From NCBI GenBank assembly GCA_048013815.1, contig CM106586.1, positions 6,262,001-6,326,000 on the forward strand: a stretch of DNA of 64,000 nt, written 5' to 3'. Below are positions 49,001-59,879 of the stretch, piece by piece (position 1 is the first letter of the stretch; every line of letters starts with the position of its first letter). This DNA comes from Setoptus koraiensis (taxonomy: Eukaryota; Arthropoda). The translations under genes were made by a program, and so were the position numbers. A model generated the notes under the pieces. It searched no databases, had not been told where the DNA came from, and was given only the letters and a program-made list of their open reading frames with translations.

Positions 49001-52000
49001 ATGCATAATAAGGAACTGTCAAGATCGCCGATATTATCTAACAATAACAATCACAACAAAGATGCCACTAAAGTACAGCAACAACAACAGCAGCAGAGCA
49101 ACAATGTCGCCGGTGCACTAGTTTATACACCAGCAACAAACAACAACAACAAACGAATAAACAACACTACCAACAGCAACAGCAACAACAAAACAACGGT
49201 CAATGACAAAGCTAGCATCGACGGTGACAACCAAGATACGTCGTCATCGTCTTGCCAGTCATCTACGTTATCTGCGTTCTCTCATTCAACATCGTCGTCG
49301 TTATCATCAATATCGTCCACTTGTTCGCCGACATTAGCCAATGTTGGCTCTTCCTTATTGCCTGTTGCTGCTTCCACATTATCAAATAATATCACAGCCA
49401 ACACCGACACTAACAAAAGCACCGGCAATCTACATTCAGACGCTATTATCCAGTCATCGCCGGGCTTAACAACAACAGCGACAGCAACAACAACAACAAC
49501 AACAACAACACACAACAAGCCAAAGAATATTATTGAAAATGAAATAAATTATGACCAAAACAACATTCAACTTAATGGCAGCAATAACAATGCTCATGAT
49601 AATGGCGTCAGTGGTTATGATGATAGTGCCGCCGTTGCTATTGATGGCAAAGATAAAATAATATTAACAACTACCACAGGCAACCACACAAATGAACAAG
49701 ACGACAATGAAGACAATAATGATGATCATGATGGCGATCGTTATGTGAATAAAATGACTAAGAATAATGGCGTAAGTGAAACCATCACAGGCACAAATTC
49801 AGCAGCAACGGCAAAGACAACAACAGGTGCCATAACAATGATAAACAATGACATGCCAAATACGGCACAGGTAACAGATAATAAAATAATGATGAGAGAA
49901 AGTTACGGAATTGACATGGAACAACAAGACGATGCAAACAATGCAAACAACAACAACAACAACAACAACAGCGGCACCAATGACACTGTTAAACAACAGC
50001 AAACGGTCAACGATATATCAACACAAATACAGATACAGCAACAGTCAGATATTAATAATGGTCAATCAAACAATCACAATTCGAGTGATGATATGATGCA
50101 AACGTCGGAATCGTCGTACCATCAACTCGATTCCTCCTGTTCGACACAAAAGCTTGACGAAGCCTCGTCGCAGCAGCAGCAACAACAACAACAACAGCGG
50201 CTTTCCGCAACGGAATCAAGTGGCGACTCCGCTCAGCAACTAGAACATTATCACAATCAGGCATTGTTGATTCAACAACAACAACAACAACAACACCAGC
50301 AGCAGCACCATCAGCATCACCACCACCATCAACAACAACATCATCATAATCATCATCAGCATCATCACCAGCAACAACAACACCAGCAGCAGCAACAGTA
50401 TCATCATTATCAGCAACAGCAATACCATCACCAGCAACAAACAAACAACGTACACGCCTCGGCCGATTATCTGTCGCAATTAATTAAGGACAAAAAACAA
50501 TTGGCTGCCTTCCCTGCCGTTTTTCTGCACGTACAACGACTGATAGACGAAGGTGAGTACAACTAGACAATTAAATTTGCAATAATTACCAATTAATTAA
50601 TTACCATAGCTAATACTTAATAAAATTTAATGAAACTAAATTGTATTTTAAATTTAAACTGATCAATCGACTGTTTGTCTGGCATGAAACACGCTTTGTG
50701 AATAGAAATTCACAAAGTCCGACAGACCCTTTTTCAAATAAATGGAGTGGCCAGCTCACGACCGATGGAGTTGCCCGAGGCAGAGGGTCCAGTGATTGCG
50801 TTGCAAGAGAAGGTTTATGTTCCTATTGGAGAGCATCCTGAATATAATTTCGTCGGCCGTCTCCTTGGACCTAGAGGAATGACAGCAAAACAATTAGAAC
50901 AGGAGACAGGTTGTAAAGTGATGATCAGAGGAAGAGGCTCTATGAGAGACAAGAAAAAAGAGGAACAGAATAGAGGAAAGGCCAATTGGGAACATTTAAA
51001 TGATGATCTACATGTGTTGATAACAGTCGAAGATACTCAAAACAGAGCAAACATAAAATTGCAACGCGCCGTTGAAGAAGTCAAACAATTGTTGGTGCCC
51101 ATCGTAAGTAACAGTCGATCTTTTGCATTCTTTTCTTTTTTGCCAGCATATCCACATTGATGGGCGCATAGTTTGTCGAGCTGCAGATAATTGAGCCACA
51201 CACAAAGACAGGGTCGTATGTAGACCGTTGTATGGCGATAATATTGCATTTGTATGTATATAATATTGTTGTTGTGCCGCGGACAAACAGGCAGAGAGTC
51301 ACAAAACACATTGAGACGATTCTTGTAATTAGTTGCAATTAGTTGTTGCTGTTGTTAGCTTGTTTGCTCTGTCAGCATCAACTGTCACAAATATCACGCA
51401 AGTTTGTTTGTTAAACGGTTGTTGTTGCAGCCATTGAGCCTATAAAGAGAAAAAGTCAATCAGCAATTAGCAAGCTGAACAATTAGCAATTTTATTAGAG
51501 GAATTTGACGAACAATCAGATGAGTTAATTAGTTAAGTAGGTCGAAATACCGACTCGGATGCCACCAGAGTCTAGTCACCAGAGTCTAGTCACCAGAGTC
51601 TAGTCACCAGAGTCTAGTCACCAGAGTCTAGTCACCAGAGTCTAGTCACCAGAGTCTAGTGACTAGACTAGAGGAGACTAGTTGCGCCACCTGTGGCCAA
51701 CATATCGCACGCTAAACACAATATCGACTATAGGTGCTAATTTGTGAATTTGTTATGCAAATTAGATAAAAGAATATGAATGTCTGGCCTCAATATTGCA
51801 TGCATGAACAATTGTCAATCATTGACGATCAACAATAGATCAGCTGACAGAATGATGTTGTGCCAACAAGATCGATTATCAGTGATTGTTGTGCAATTAA
51901 TTAGTCTGCGAATGAGAGCCATTGAAGCGAAATAGCGGTAACATCGGATCTGTGGTTGTTGTTGTTGCTTGGTTAGTTCATCTACAAGGCGAGTTATTGG

Positions 52001-55000
52001 CTGTTGGCAGGCGACAGACCGCTAATAAGTGACAGTTAGGTGTTTACAAAGTTGCCAATGTTATCGCCAGAGCCAGCGACAACAACAACACCGATGACTA
52101 GCTGCAACCAACTAACAATTGACACGAAAATTTCGTGACGGCAGACAGTGTTGGTTGGACAAACATAACACAAGTTACAAACAGTTGCGCTCACAAGTTA
52201 TGGTGAAGATAAGTTGCGAGTAACTGTAACTTGTGGCAATGGCGCGTATCTGGCGCGTCGTTTGTTTGTGTCGTTATGTAATTGATGATTAATTTTGAAT
52301 TTGCTTGGCGTGGCAACAGTGCGATGGTTGGTGTTGCTAGTGAGTCACAACAAACAACAAAATTGTATCATATTGAGGACGATAATGATCAAGTTTTCAA
52401 GTAGCAGCGTGGCCAAAAGAAGTGAAAGAAGCGACACGGGGGCGACAAGTGCAACAACGAAAAAGTGTGCGCCACGATAGTATTAAATTTATTTTGTTTG
52501 TCACAGTGTAAATAAACTGACTTGTGAGTGAGCGAGTCAGTTTATCTCAAGTGATAAGGCTCGTCAAATTGCCAATTGTGAGGCACACAAACATTTTGTC
52601 ATTTGTTGTCGCGACTCGCGAGCGTTGCCCGTTGGCCATGTTGTGACACGAGAAAAGATAGGAAGTTGCGACAAGTTTAGCTTGCCAGCAATATGAAGCC
52701 AGCAATAACGACGACGACGACGACGACGACGACAGCACGACGAGAGCGGACGAAACGGAGCGAGCTATTTGCATAGATTTTGCAGCTTGGCGTTGTTGTT
52801 TGCGTTTGTTTGTTTGTTTGTTCGTTTGTTCGTTTGTTCGTTTGTTTGTTTGCTTGCTCGCTTGCTTGCTTGTGAACCAGATCCGGCCCGATGCCAGCGA
52901 CTGTGCCGGCCAACAACTGGAGCAAAATGCGATAAATGATATAAGTTATCCAATGTAATATATTATATAACATATTGCATGCGTTGGGCGCAAAATAAAT
53001 GGAAATGGATTCTCAATTGCTCATAATGATCCAGTGATGGCTGCAAACAAAGTGCACACACTTGATACACGCTGTTGTCGTTGCTGGTGCAAACAAGATA
53101 TCGCTGCCATTATAATTACTTGTCGTTGTTTCTCGGTTAGGGCCCTCGGTTGGCACCGTCAGCATGACAGCCAGTCCGTCAGTCAGCCAGCCAGCCAGTC
53201 AGCCAGCCAGTCAGTCAGCCAGCCAGCCAGCGAGTGTGTTTGTGTGTGAGTAAATTGAGATTATAATTAATTAAAAATATATAATATCTGTGCCACAATT
53301 TGGCTGCTTCGTCGCCCCCATTGATTGTGATGAGCTCTTGTGTGTATGATGGATTACGCTTTGCCAGCTCTGATAAAACTGAGCACACACAACACAAAGT
53401 AATAAAAATGAAATGGAAATTGACGGCCAGCTAATCACTTTGCCCGCTTTTTTATCCCTCGCTATGCGGCTATTCGAGCGTCGTTGTCGGCGTTGTTGTT
53501 GTCGTTGTTGGCGCGTCACATACTCAAATGATATACTCAAAATGACAGCTTGCGACAAACAACATGCAGCTTTGCGCCTTAAAAGTCCATCAGACACCAA
53601 CATGTAGCCACATTATGTCACACTGCGGTCCATTATAGGCCGGCATTGTTTTGCACCGGTGGACCATTGTTTCGCGTTGCTTCATAATTGTGTTTTCATA
53701 ATTATTGTCCCACTAATTGCAATTAGCTGCTGCCGCTTAGCTGCCCGACTGCCGTGAACGCTGCTCCAGCGACAGCGACATCTGACGAAATGATTGCCAA
53801 TCGCAAGCCGAGGTGACACAAATCGCCGCCAGTAAATCACAAACCCATCCAACACACCATTGCGCAACAGCTACAATAACCAATAATGATAATTAATAGC
53901 GATAATCAATAACGATAATTAATAATGATAATAACAACCACACAATCTAACACTGTTCATCTAGGTCGATGGCGAAGACGAACTGAAGAAGCGCCAACTG
54001 ATGGAGTTGGCCATAATCAACGGAACGTATCGCGACGGCAATTGTAAGTGCCAGCAACCTTATGCAACCTAATGCAACCTCATGCATTATTATCATTATC
54101 ATGCATTATGCAACGTTTGTCATTGCTCTCTTGGCTCTTGTCAACTAATCAATTGTCTTTTGTTTGTTGCTGCTCACTCTCGCCGTTACAATTGACTCAC
54201 CGACTGAACTAATTGACTCACTCGAATGGAATAACCGAACCGAACCGAATTGAAATGAATTGAAATGAATTGAATTGAATCAACTAATTAACTCGTTTGG
54301 CCAATTAACTCGACCAGCTAATGAGACCGACATGGCCATGTCCAAGCTGCTTGCCGACGCGGTCGCCGGACAACAGCACGCGCTCGCGCCAAATCCGCTC
54401 ACTTCGCCCCTGGCGGCGGCCGTTGCGGCCTCGTCTAGGTCGCCGCATGCGGGCCAAACTAATTTGGGCGGACCCGCCTTGATATTGTCGCCGCGCCATC
54501 AACAGCATCTGCAGCAACAAAATTCCGCTGCTGCCGCGGCCGCCGCCAGTGCCGCTTATTTGGCCGCGGCGGTGACCAACGGGGCCGGTGCCGGCGGACC
54601 GCATCATCAGGCCGCTGCCTCGCATCACGTCCACGCGCAAGCTTATCATCATCAACAGGCGGCGCAAGCGGTAGCCGCTCAACACGCCCTATCGTTCAAT
54701 GCCGCCGCTTTAAATGCCGCCGTCCATCATCATCATCCGCACTTGCATCCGCACCCGCATCCGCACCCGCATCAGCACCCGCACTCGCATCACCACCATC
54801 AGCAACAATCGCAGCACGCCCAAGTGTCCGGACATCATCACTCGAACGGAGGCGTGCCGGTACCCGGTGCCTCAGGCGGGTCACAATTGATGAATGCTGC
54901 CGAGGCAAGTGCTGCCCTATTGTACACACATCAATATCATGATTTTCATCATTATTACGCAACATTGGCCGCCGCCCAGCAACCGCTCATGACAGCGGCC

Positions 55001-57325
55001 GATTATCATCAGAGTAGCGCGGCTGCGGTTGCAGCGGCCGCAGCCGCAGCGGCCTCGATGCAGGAGGCCGCCGCGGTGGCTGCTGCGGCTGCCACGGTGA
55101 CCGGAAGTGGCCAGCAACAACAAACAAGCGCACAACAGCAGCAGCAGCAACACAATTCAACCGCAAATCAACAGCAGCAACAACAACAGCAGCAGGCTAC
55201 ATCGGGTGCGTTATTCAGTTGATAGATCTTAATTATCTCTAACTAATTAATTAACTTTTCTGTGTATGTGTGTGCGTCGGGTGGCATGTCTCGCGCAATT
55301 GTGTGTGTCAATTGTGCGAGCATGCAATCGACGCGTAACAATCAAGTGATAATAGTGATTTTTATTTGAGAGACTTGTTGTGTCGATAGATAGATTGCTA
55401 AATCAATAGATAGATTAGACAATTGTTGATTGTTGTCGCAGCAATCTTACTTTTTAAATCACTGCCATAAGAAGGATACAAACAAAGCAACGACTATTAT
55501 TATGCAACATGAAATTATTTTATTATTATTATTTATTATTATGCACTAAAGCGCCACATATTACATGTACCTGTGTATGTATAGACAGTGCGCCCCCTAC
55601 TGTGATAGCCTTACTTTTAATTGATATTGCTATTGTTTACAATGTCAGATATTGTTGGTGACCACAATTAGCAACAGGTAACTAATGTGGTCGCTTGCGC
55701 CTAAAACAAACAACCATTCAGTGACAAAACAAAAGTCAATGTGATGAGTAGGTCAAAACAATTATTATCTTGTGCCAAAGGAATGGATGGTTCATTACGA
55801 GCAAATACGCAACGCAATATATATCTATACAATATTTATCATATAAACAGCGACATAATGCGACAACATTGATTAATAATCAACATTACTCACCAGTATA
55901 TTTATGTGCAAATAGCTGGATAAAAAAAGTTGTCAATTAGTTTTTGTTGAATTGATTGACAATTGCATCTATTGGATAGCACACAAATCATGCCAAAAAT
56001 CAAAGAAGCCCATTGAAGATAGATTCACGATTGGTTATTGAATATCTTGTATCATTTGGACCAGAGAGGCTCGACGTTGATTACGCGTGTCATTAGGACA
56101 CAGCCAATCAATGATTCAAGCTAGCTAGCGATTTTATTTATTCACAAAAGAAGGACGAAAATACTATTATTTATATTCTCTCACGCAAGCGAAGACTGAG
56201 AAACAGCAACAGATCAATTAGATAATCATGACACGTATTCACATTAAATGATGCTACTACTTAAAGACAAATATATAAACATTATCTAGATGGAACAACA
56301 CATCTGAAACAATTTTCAATAATTGTCTCTTTTCAGTATCGATTCATTTCCACACTTGATTACACACAAATTACACTTTAGGCACACACACACACTTCAT
56401 TCACACAATCTTCATACTATTATATAATTAATTAAGCCCACTTAATTACACATTGACCCTCACTAAAAACAAACACTAAATTAATCACTAACTAATTCAC
56501 TCTATTCTGTTCTTTATGTTGCACATTCCGTTATTATATCCAATTTGTCGTCATGAAACACAAATACTACAACCTACAAACACACTCGAATTAATTGAGT
56601 GAATTGTCCCTTTTACTACCACCATTCATCTAATCAATCTCCATAACTGTGACACTATTTGATAACAACCAAACCAAACCAAACCAAACCAAACCAAATC
56701 AACCGATCAATTGATTACAACCACTGATATCACTGATATATAATAACAATCCACTAACTAATATTGTCACTTGGAACAAAAACATTGTCGACCTATCTTA
56801 ACATTGTTGGACATTTCGCAAACACGCATATCACAAATGAAACTTGAATCAATTTTGAACCCGTCACGTATATGAACGCCTCTGTGTGTAATTTGCACAA
56901 TAACTCAACACAAACAAACAATCAAACCTAATTAATCAATGATAATAGCTCTTAAAGGTGGCCAAGCTAGCCAATCACTATCTCAGATTGCACAATTGGC
57001 AGCAGTTGCGGCGGCAGCAGCGGCTGTTGCGCAACAAACTAACGGTCAAACTTCGGCCAAACAAAACAACAACAGCAACAATCAAACTAAACGCTCAATA
57101 TTGTCAACTAATACTAACAATAACGCTACTATTAAACATCATCAACAAATCAATGGAAGGATTTGCAGCAACAACAACAACACTAATATGAAAACTATAC
57201 GCGATCACCCCTATCGAAGGCCAACAAACATAACTAATCAACAGCAACAACAACAACAACAGACACTCTCTAGTCTAATTTCGGGGGACTCAGTTCTCAT
57301 GAATCCGTCACATCACCTACCTTGA
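49001..57325 (+). CDS. how: HOW/Quaking STAR-family RNA-binding protein, five exons, about 1094 aa (or 977 aa short form)
   Basis: Exons are 49001-50552, 50706-51103, 53965-54043, 54318-55205 and 56958-57325. Junction phases 1, 0, 1 and 1 all agree. QUA1 ([17 protein letters not shown]...HVQRLIDE) is at residues 488-517. The KH domain follows at about 553-645 ([19 protein letters not shown], then the [11 protein letters not shown] loop). QUA2 is in exon 3 ([20 protein letters not shown]). These match HOW and QKI almost residue for residue. STAR proteins bind ACUAAY-type elements as dimers to control splicing and mRNA stability, notably in muscle and glia. About 485 residues before QUA1 are poly-Q/N/H-rich, far longer than in Drosophila HOW. 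Exon 4 is Ala/His/Gln-rich and can read to its own stop at 55222 (short form). Exon 5 adds a basic IRDHPYRRP segment resembling the nuclear tail of QKI-5. The last join is the least certain. Confidence 0.9.
50553..50705 (+). other. HOW intron 1, with its acceptor inside a hairpin
   Basis: 153 nt. CTTTGTGAAT (50694-50703) pairs perfectly with ATTCACAAAG (50708-50717). The 4-nt loop AGAA (50704-50707) contains the acceptor AG and the first two exon bases. The polypyrimidine tract is weak. Confidence 0.75.
51104..53964 (+). other. HOW intron 2 (2.9 kb)
   Basis: Contains the 14-bp array above, a (GAC)n tract at 52706-52733, a GTTT/GTTC tract at 52796-52865 and a CAGC/CAGT tract at 53165-53232. 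No internal exon recognised. Confidence 0.6.
51563..51660. repeat. 14-bp tandem repeat, seven exact copies
   Basis: Unit CACCAGAGTCTAGT, seven identical copies (98 bp), in HOW intron 2. The array ends against an inverted partial copy (GACTAGACT), so the last unit can form a hairpin. Confidence 0.95.
55284..55325. repeat. 42-nt snap-back hairpin
   Basis: GCATG plus CTCGCGCAATTG on the left, and CAATTGTGCGAG plus CATGC on the right. The 17-bp stem has one single-base bulge and one G-T pair, with a 7-nt loop. It lies 62 nt after the short-form stop codon. Confidence 0.85.
55590..55603 (-). promoter_or_regulatory. CTCF-like motif
   Basis: On the minus strand ACAGTAGGGGGCGC matches 13 of 14 positions of CCASYAGRKGGCRS. 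It is the best such match in the window. Confidence 0.4.
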
Positions 57326-58442
57326 CAGTGGCTCTCTCTGTCGCTCTAATGTTGTGTTGCTCTTGTTGTTAATCAATTATCCCAATAATAATAATAATAA
57401 TAATAATAATCACAGTTACAAGTACAATTAATCATACAATAACAAACGCAGTTAGACTATTCAATAACTCGACTTCTCATTGGACTGTCTCTTTTAACAG
57501 ACAGTTTAACATCAATGACTCATGACCCACAGTCCCCTAACAGCAACTTGAAAACTCTTTCATTCTGTTTGATTATGTTAACATTTTGGTTTGTCTATAT
57601 GTGTGTCAGTGTTCACATAGTTTGAATTGTATAACAATTGTAAGGCGAGGTCTCACTCGAACTTGCCAAACAACTATTAATTCTGTGATCGGTAGATGTC
57701 GCTCCGATCCATGCTACCTGAGCGAATCAGTTCAAGTGCCACTCAACTTCCGTTACGACCCTTTCGAATACCATATAGTCAGGCACAGATGGCATAACTT
57801 TCGCGCTCGCAAATTAGTTGTTATCTGTTGCGAACAAGCACTATTCTCTGGCCTCTTTCTGCCATTTGTTTTGCCTAGCTAATTGCGCGATTGCTTGAAT
57901 TTGTCATGTTGTCTTGACATATCGCGCAAACACGAATTTCGCAACGTTCTCCGGGTTGTTCGTTCGGATAAAAAAGGCAATTCACGATGCACCCATTCAA
58001 TGCCGTGAAGCGACTTCTTTTTGCTTGTGACGGGCCCACGGCTTGGGCGCCCCTAGAATAACCTGCGCACGTGCTCTTGTCTTGCCGAGATCGTTCACGA
58101 ATAATCTGACATAATAATTCTGACATGAATAATCGATAACGGTGCAGAGAAATAGAGATAAAGATGCAACGAACCACAATTGAACACAACGGCAGACTAT
58201 TTATTTATTACGAAATTCATCACAACGCAGCGCAACCATCACAACCCCGTTTGTGTATGGTGTGTATAACGTATTCTCGTATTTTATCTTTTTTAATTGT
58301 TGACCAATAAACAAAGCACCAATTAATACAAATATAAGTAGGCGACAATTGAGTAGATCAATTATGGTAATGGTTACTGTTGTTGTCTAACATTGTGCTT
58401 GCTGATTGGTTGTTACGTAACGCTGTCGTATGTCGTGTTATA
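57326..58442. other. convergent 3' spacer between HOW and the pinocchio-like gene
   Basis: Holds an (AAT)n run near 57385-57412, a nested hairpin at 57883-57929, a plus-strand AATAAA at 58306-58311 (HOW candidate) and minus-strand AATAAA at 58205-58200 and 58209-58204 (candidates for the convergent gene). The 3' UTRs may overlap. Confidence 0.5.
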
Positions 58443-59879
58443 TCAACAAGTCAACTGACAAGCTCCGGCCCAGGCGGCCTTGCGTTGCTCGTGGCTGGCT
58501 TGAACATTGCGCTGCCAAATTGATGAGCATTTTCCATTGCATATAGGACAGGGTCTCTTCATACTGTAACCGCCACACTCTTGACAATCTAACGACAGGT
58601 GCTCGTATTGCCAATTGCATCCGCATAACGAACAACTATTTCTCATTATTTTCAATTCTTCTAATGTTAGCGGTTGTGAAAGTTTATAATTAGAGGTTGT
58701 TCCAACGCCATTCATCAGGTGACTCTGTAAATGGAGCCACGCTAAAGAGGGCGAGTTAATTGTGCAATTATGGCTAGATTTGTTGCTATTGTTTAATTTG
58801 AATGAGCTGCTGCCGCTGCCATTGGGATGCCTATCAGTGGAATGTGGATGTATCATTGGAGGTGGCGACTGCTGACGACAAGCGGCCAATATTGATGGCA
58901 ATGGCCTATGACGTTTGCCACTGCTACTGCTGCTGCTACTACTACTACAACTGCAACAACTACTACTACTACTATCAGATAATTGTTGTTGTTGTTGTTG
59001 TGTTTGATTTCTATCGTTGTTGCTAGTTGCGTCACTATCGTTGCTGGCACCATTGTAATTGTTGTCGTTAATGGCGTTATTATTGTTTCTGTTGCTGTTG
59101 TCATAGGAGCAGTTATGATAATTATAGTCATTGTCATGAGATTCGCCACTAGTTAGATTATCGTGTGAACGTGAATATAATTTGCTGTGGACATCGAAAT
59201 TGATATTACTTGTTTCAATATTATTAAATAAGCTACCCTGCTGCTGATGGCCGCTTAATGTAAACACGTCGTCGTCATCATCATCATCGTCATCGTCGTC
59301 ATATTGTTCGGAATGGTCATCGTAATCAGTGAATCTTTGCGTGCTCACCGGTGCACTATTATCGCTTGTGGCTGCCGCTGTTGTTGTTGTTGTTGGCATG
59401 TTTGTTGAGGCCGAAAAGAGATCGCTATCTTGGTAAAAGTCGCTTGCTGTTGTTGCTGGGTCCAAGGTGAGCTGCTCCAATGCCTTCATGGGCCACTCAA
59501 TAGACGGATAGTAGCGACGTTTAAACGGATGTCTGTGCGCGTGCATTTTGATTATGTCATCTTGGCCATATTGTGCGTCATCGTACAGAATGAATGGCGC
59601 ACAACAATTGTCCACGGTGTGCGAATGATGAATAGCCGGGCCCATTCCATTAATATCTATAATGTCGCTAATTGGCGTTGTGTCATCATCGTCTGGCATG
59701 TGCCGATGATGCATCTGATCTGTTGTTGTTGTTGTTGTTGTTGTGCAGCCCAACAATCTGTTGTTGTGATTGTGCGAGGCTGCGGGCAAACTTCTGCTGT
59801 AGCAAGGCGACACTGGCGACGCCGACCTAGACGAGCACACCGACGAGCCCGCGGACATTATGGTGAAGATGGCCTTCAT
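58443..59879 (-). CDS. pinocchio-like protein with C-terminal cysteine-rich domain, 478 aa
   Basis: A single exon with an ATG at 59879 (a second in-frame ATG is seven codons on). The first 410 residues are low complexity: Thr, Asp (an eleven-residue D run), Asn, Gln and Ser/Cys tracts. The last 66 residues (413-478) form a compact domain with eleven cysteines in paired motifs (CSLCGC, CQECGGY, CPICNGKC), then SIWQRNVQASHEQRKAAW. This tail closely resembles, from memory, the C-terminal domain of the arthropod protein pinocchio (Drosophila pino/Smi21F, linked to olfactory behaviour), and probably binds zinc. The biochemical role is unknown. The assignment rests on that tail alone. Poly(A) signals lie about 240 nt downstream. 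Confidence 0.7.
   Translation of the reverse strand: MKAIFTIMSAGSSVCSSRSASPVSPCYSRSLPAASHNHNNRLLGCTTTTTTTTDQMHHRHMPDDDDTTPISDIIDINGMGPAIHHSHTVDNCCAPFILYDDAQYGQDDIIKMHAHRHPFKRRYYPSIEWPMKALEQLTLDPATTASDFYQDSDLFSASTNMPTTTTTAAATSDNSAPVSTQRFTDYDDHSEQYDDDDDDDDDDDVFTLSGHQQQGSLFNNIETSNINFDVHSKLYSRSHDNLTSGESHDNDYNYHNCSYDNSNRNNNNAINDNNYNGASNDSDATSNNDRNQTQQQQQQLSDSSSSSCCSCSSSSSSSSSGKRHRPLPSILAACRQQSPPPMIHPHSTDRHPNGSGSSSFKLNNSNKSSHNCTINSPSLAWLHLQSHLMNGVGTTSNYKLSQPLTLEELKIMRNSCSLCGCNWQYEHLSLDCQECGGYSMKRPCPICNGKCSSIWQRNVQASHEQRKAAWAGACQLTC

Larger units (their letters stand above)
55206..56957 (+). other. HOW intron 4 / 3' UTR of the short form
   Basis: Contains an extended hairpin at 55284-55325, a CTCF-like motif at 55590-55603, and ACTAAC/ACTAAT clusters at 55242-55247, 56487-56496 and 56753-56762 that fit the STAR-protein recognition sequence. 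Confidence 0.5.

Noticed and set aside
50052-50479. Minus-strand frames rich in Val, Leu or Met
   Set aside because: Shadows of the poly-Q/H tract in HOW exon 1.
51563-51660. Regular repeat array considered as a CRISPR
   Set aside because: Direct tandem copies of 14 bp with no spacers, inside a eukaryotic intron.
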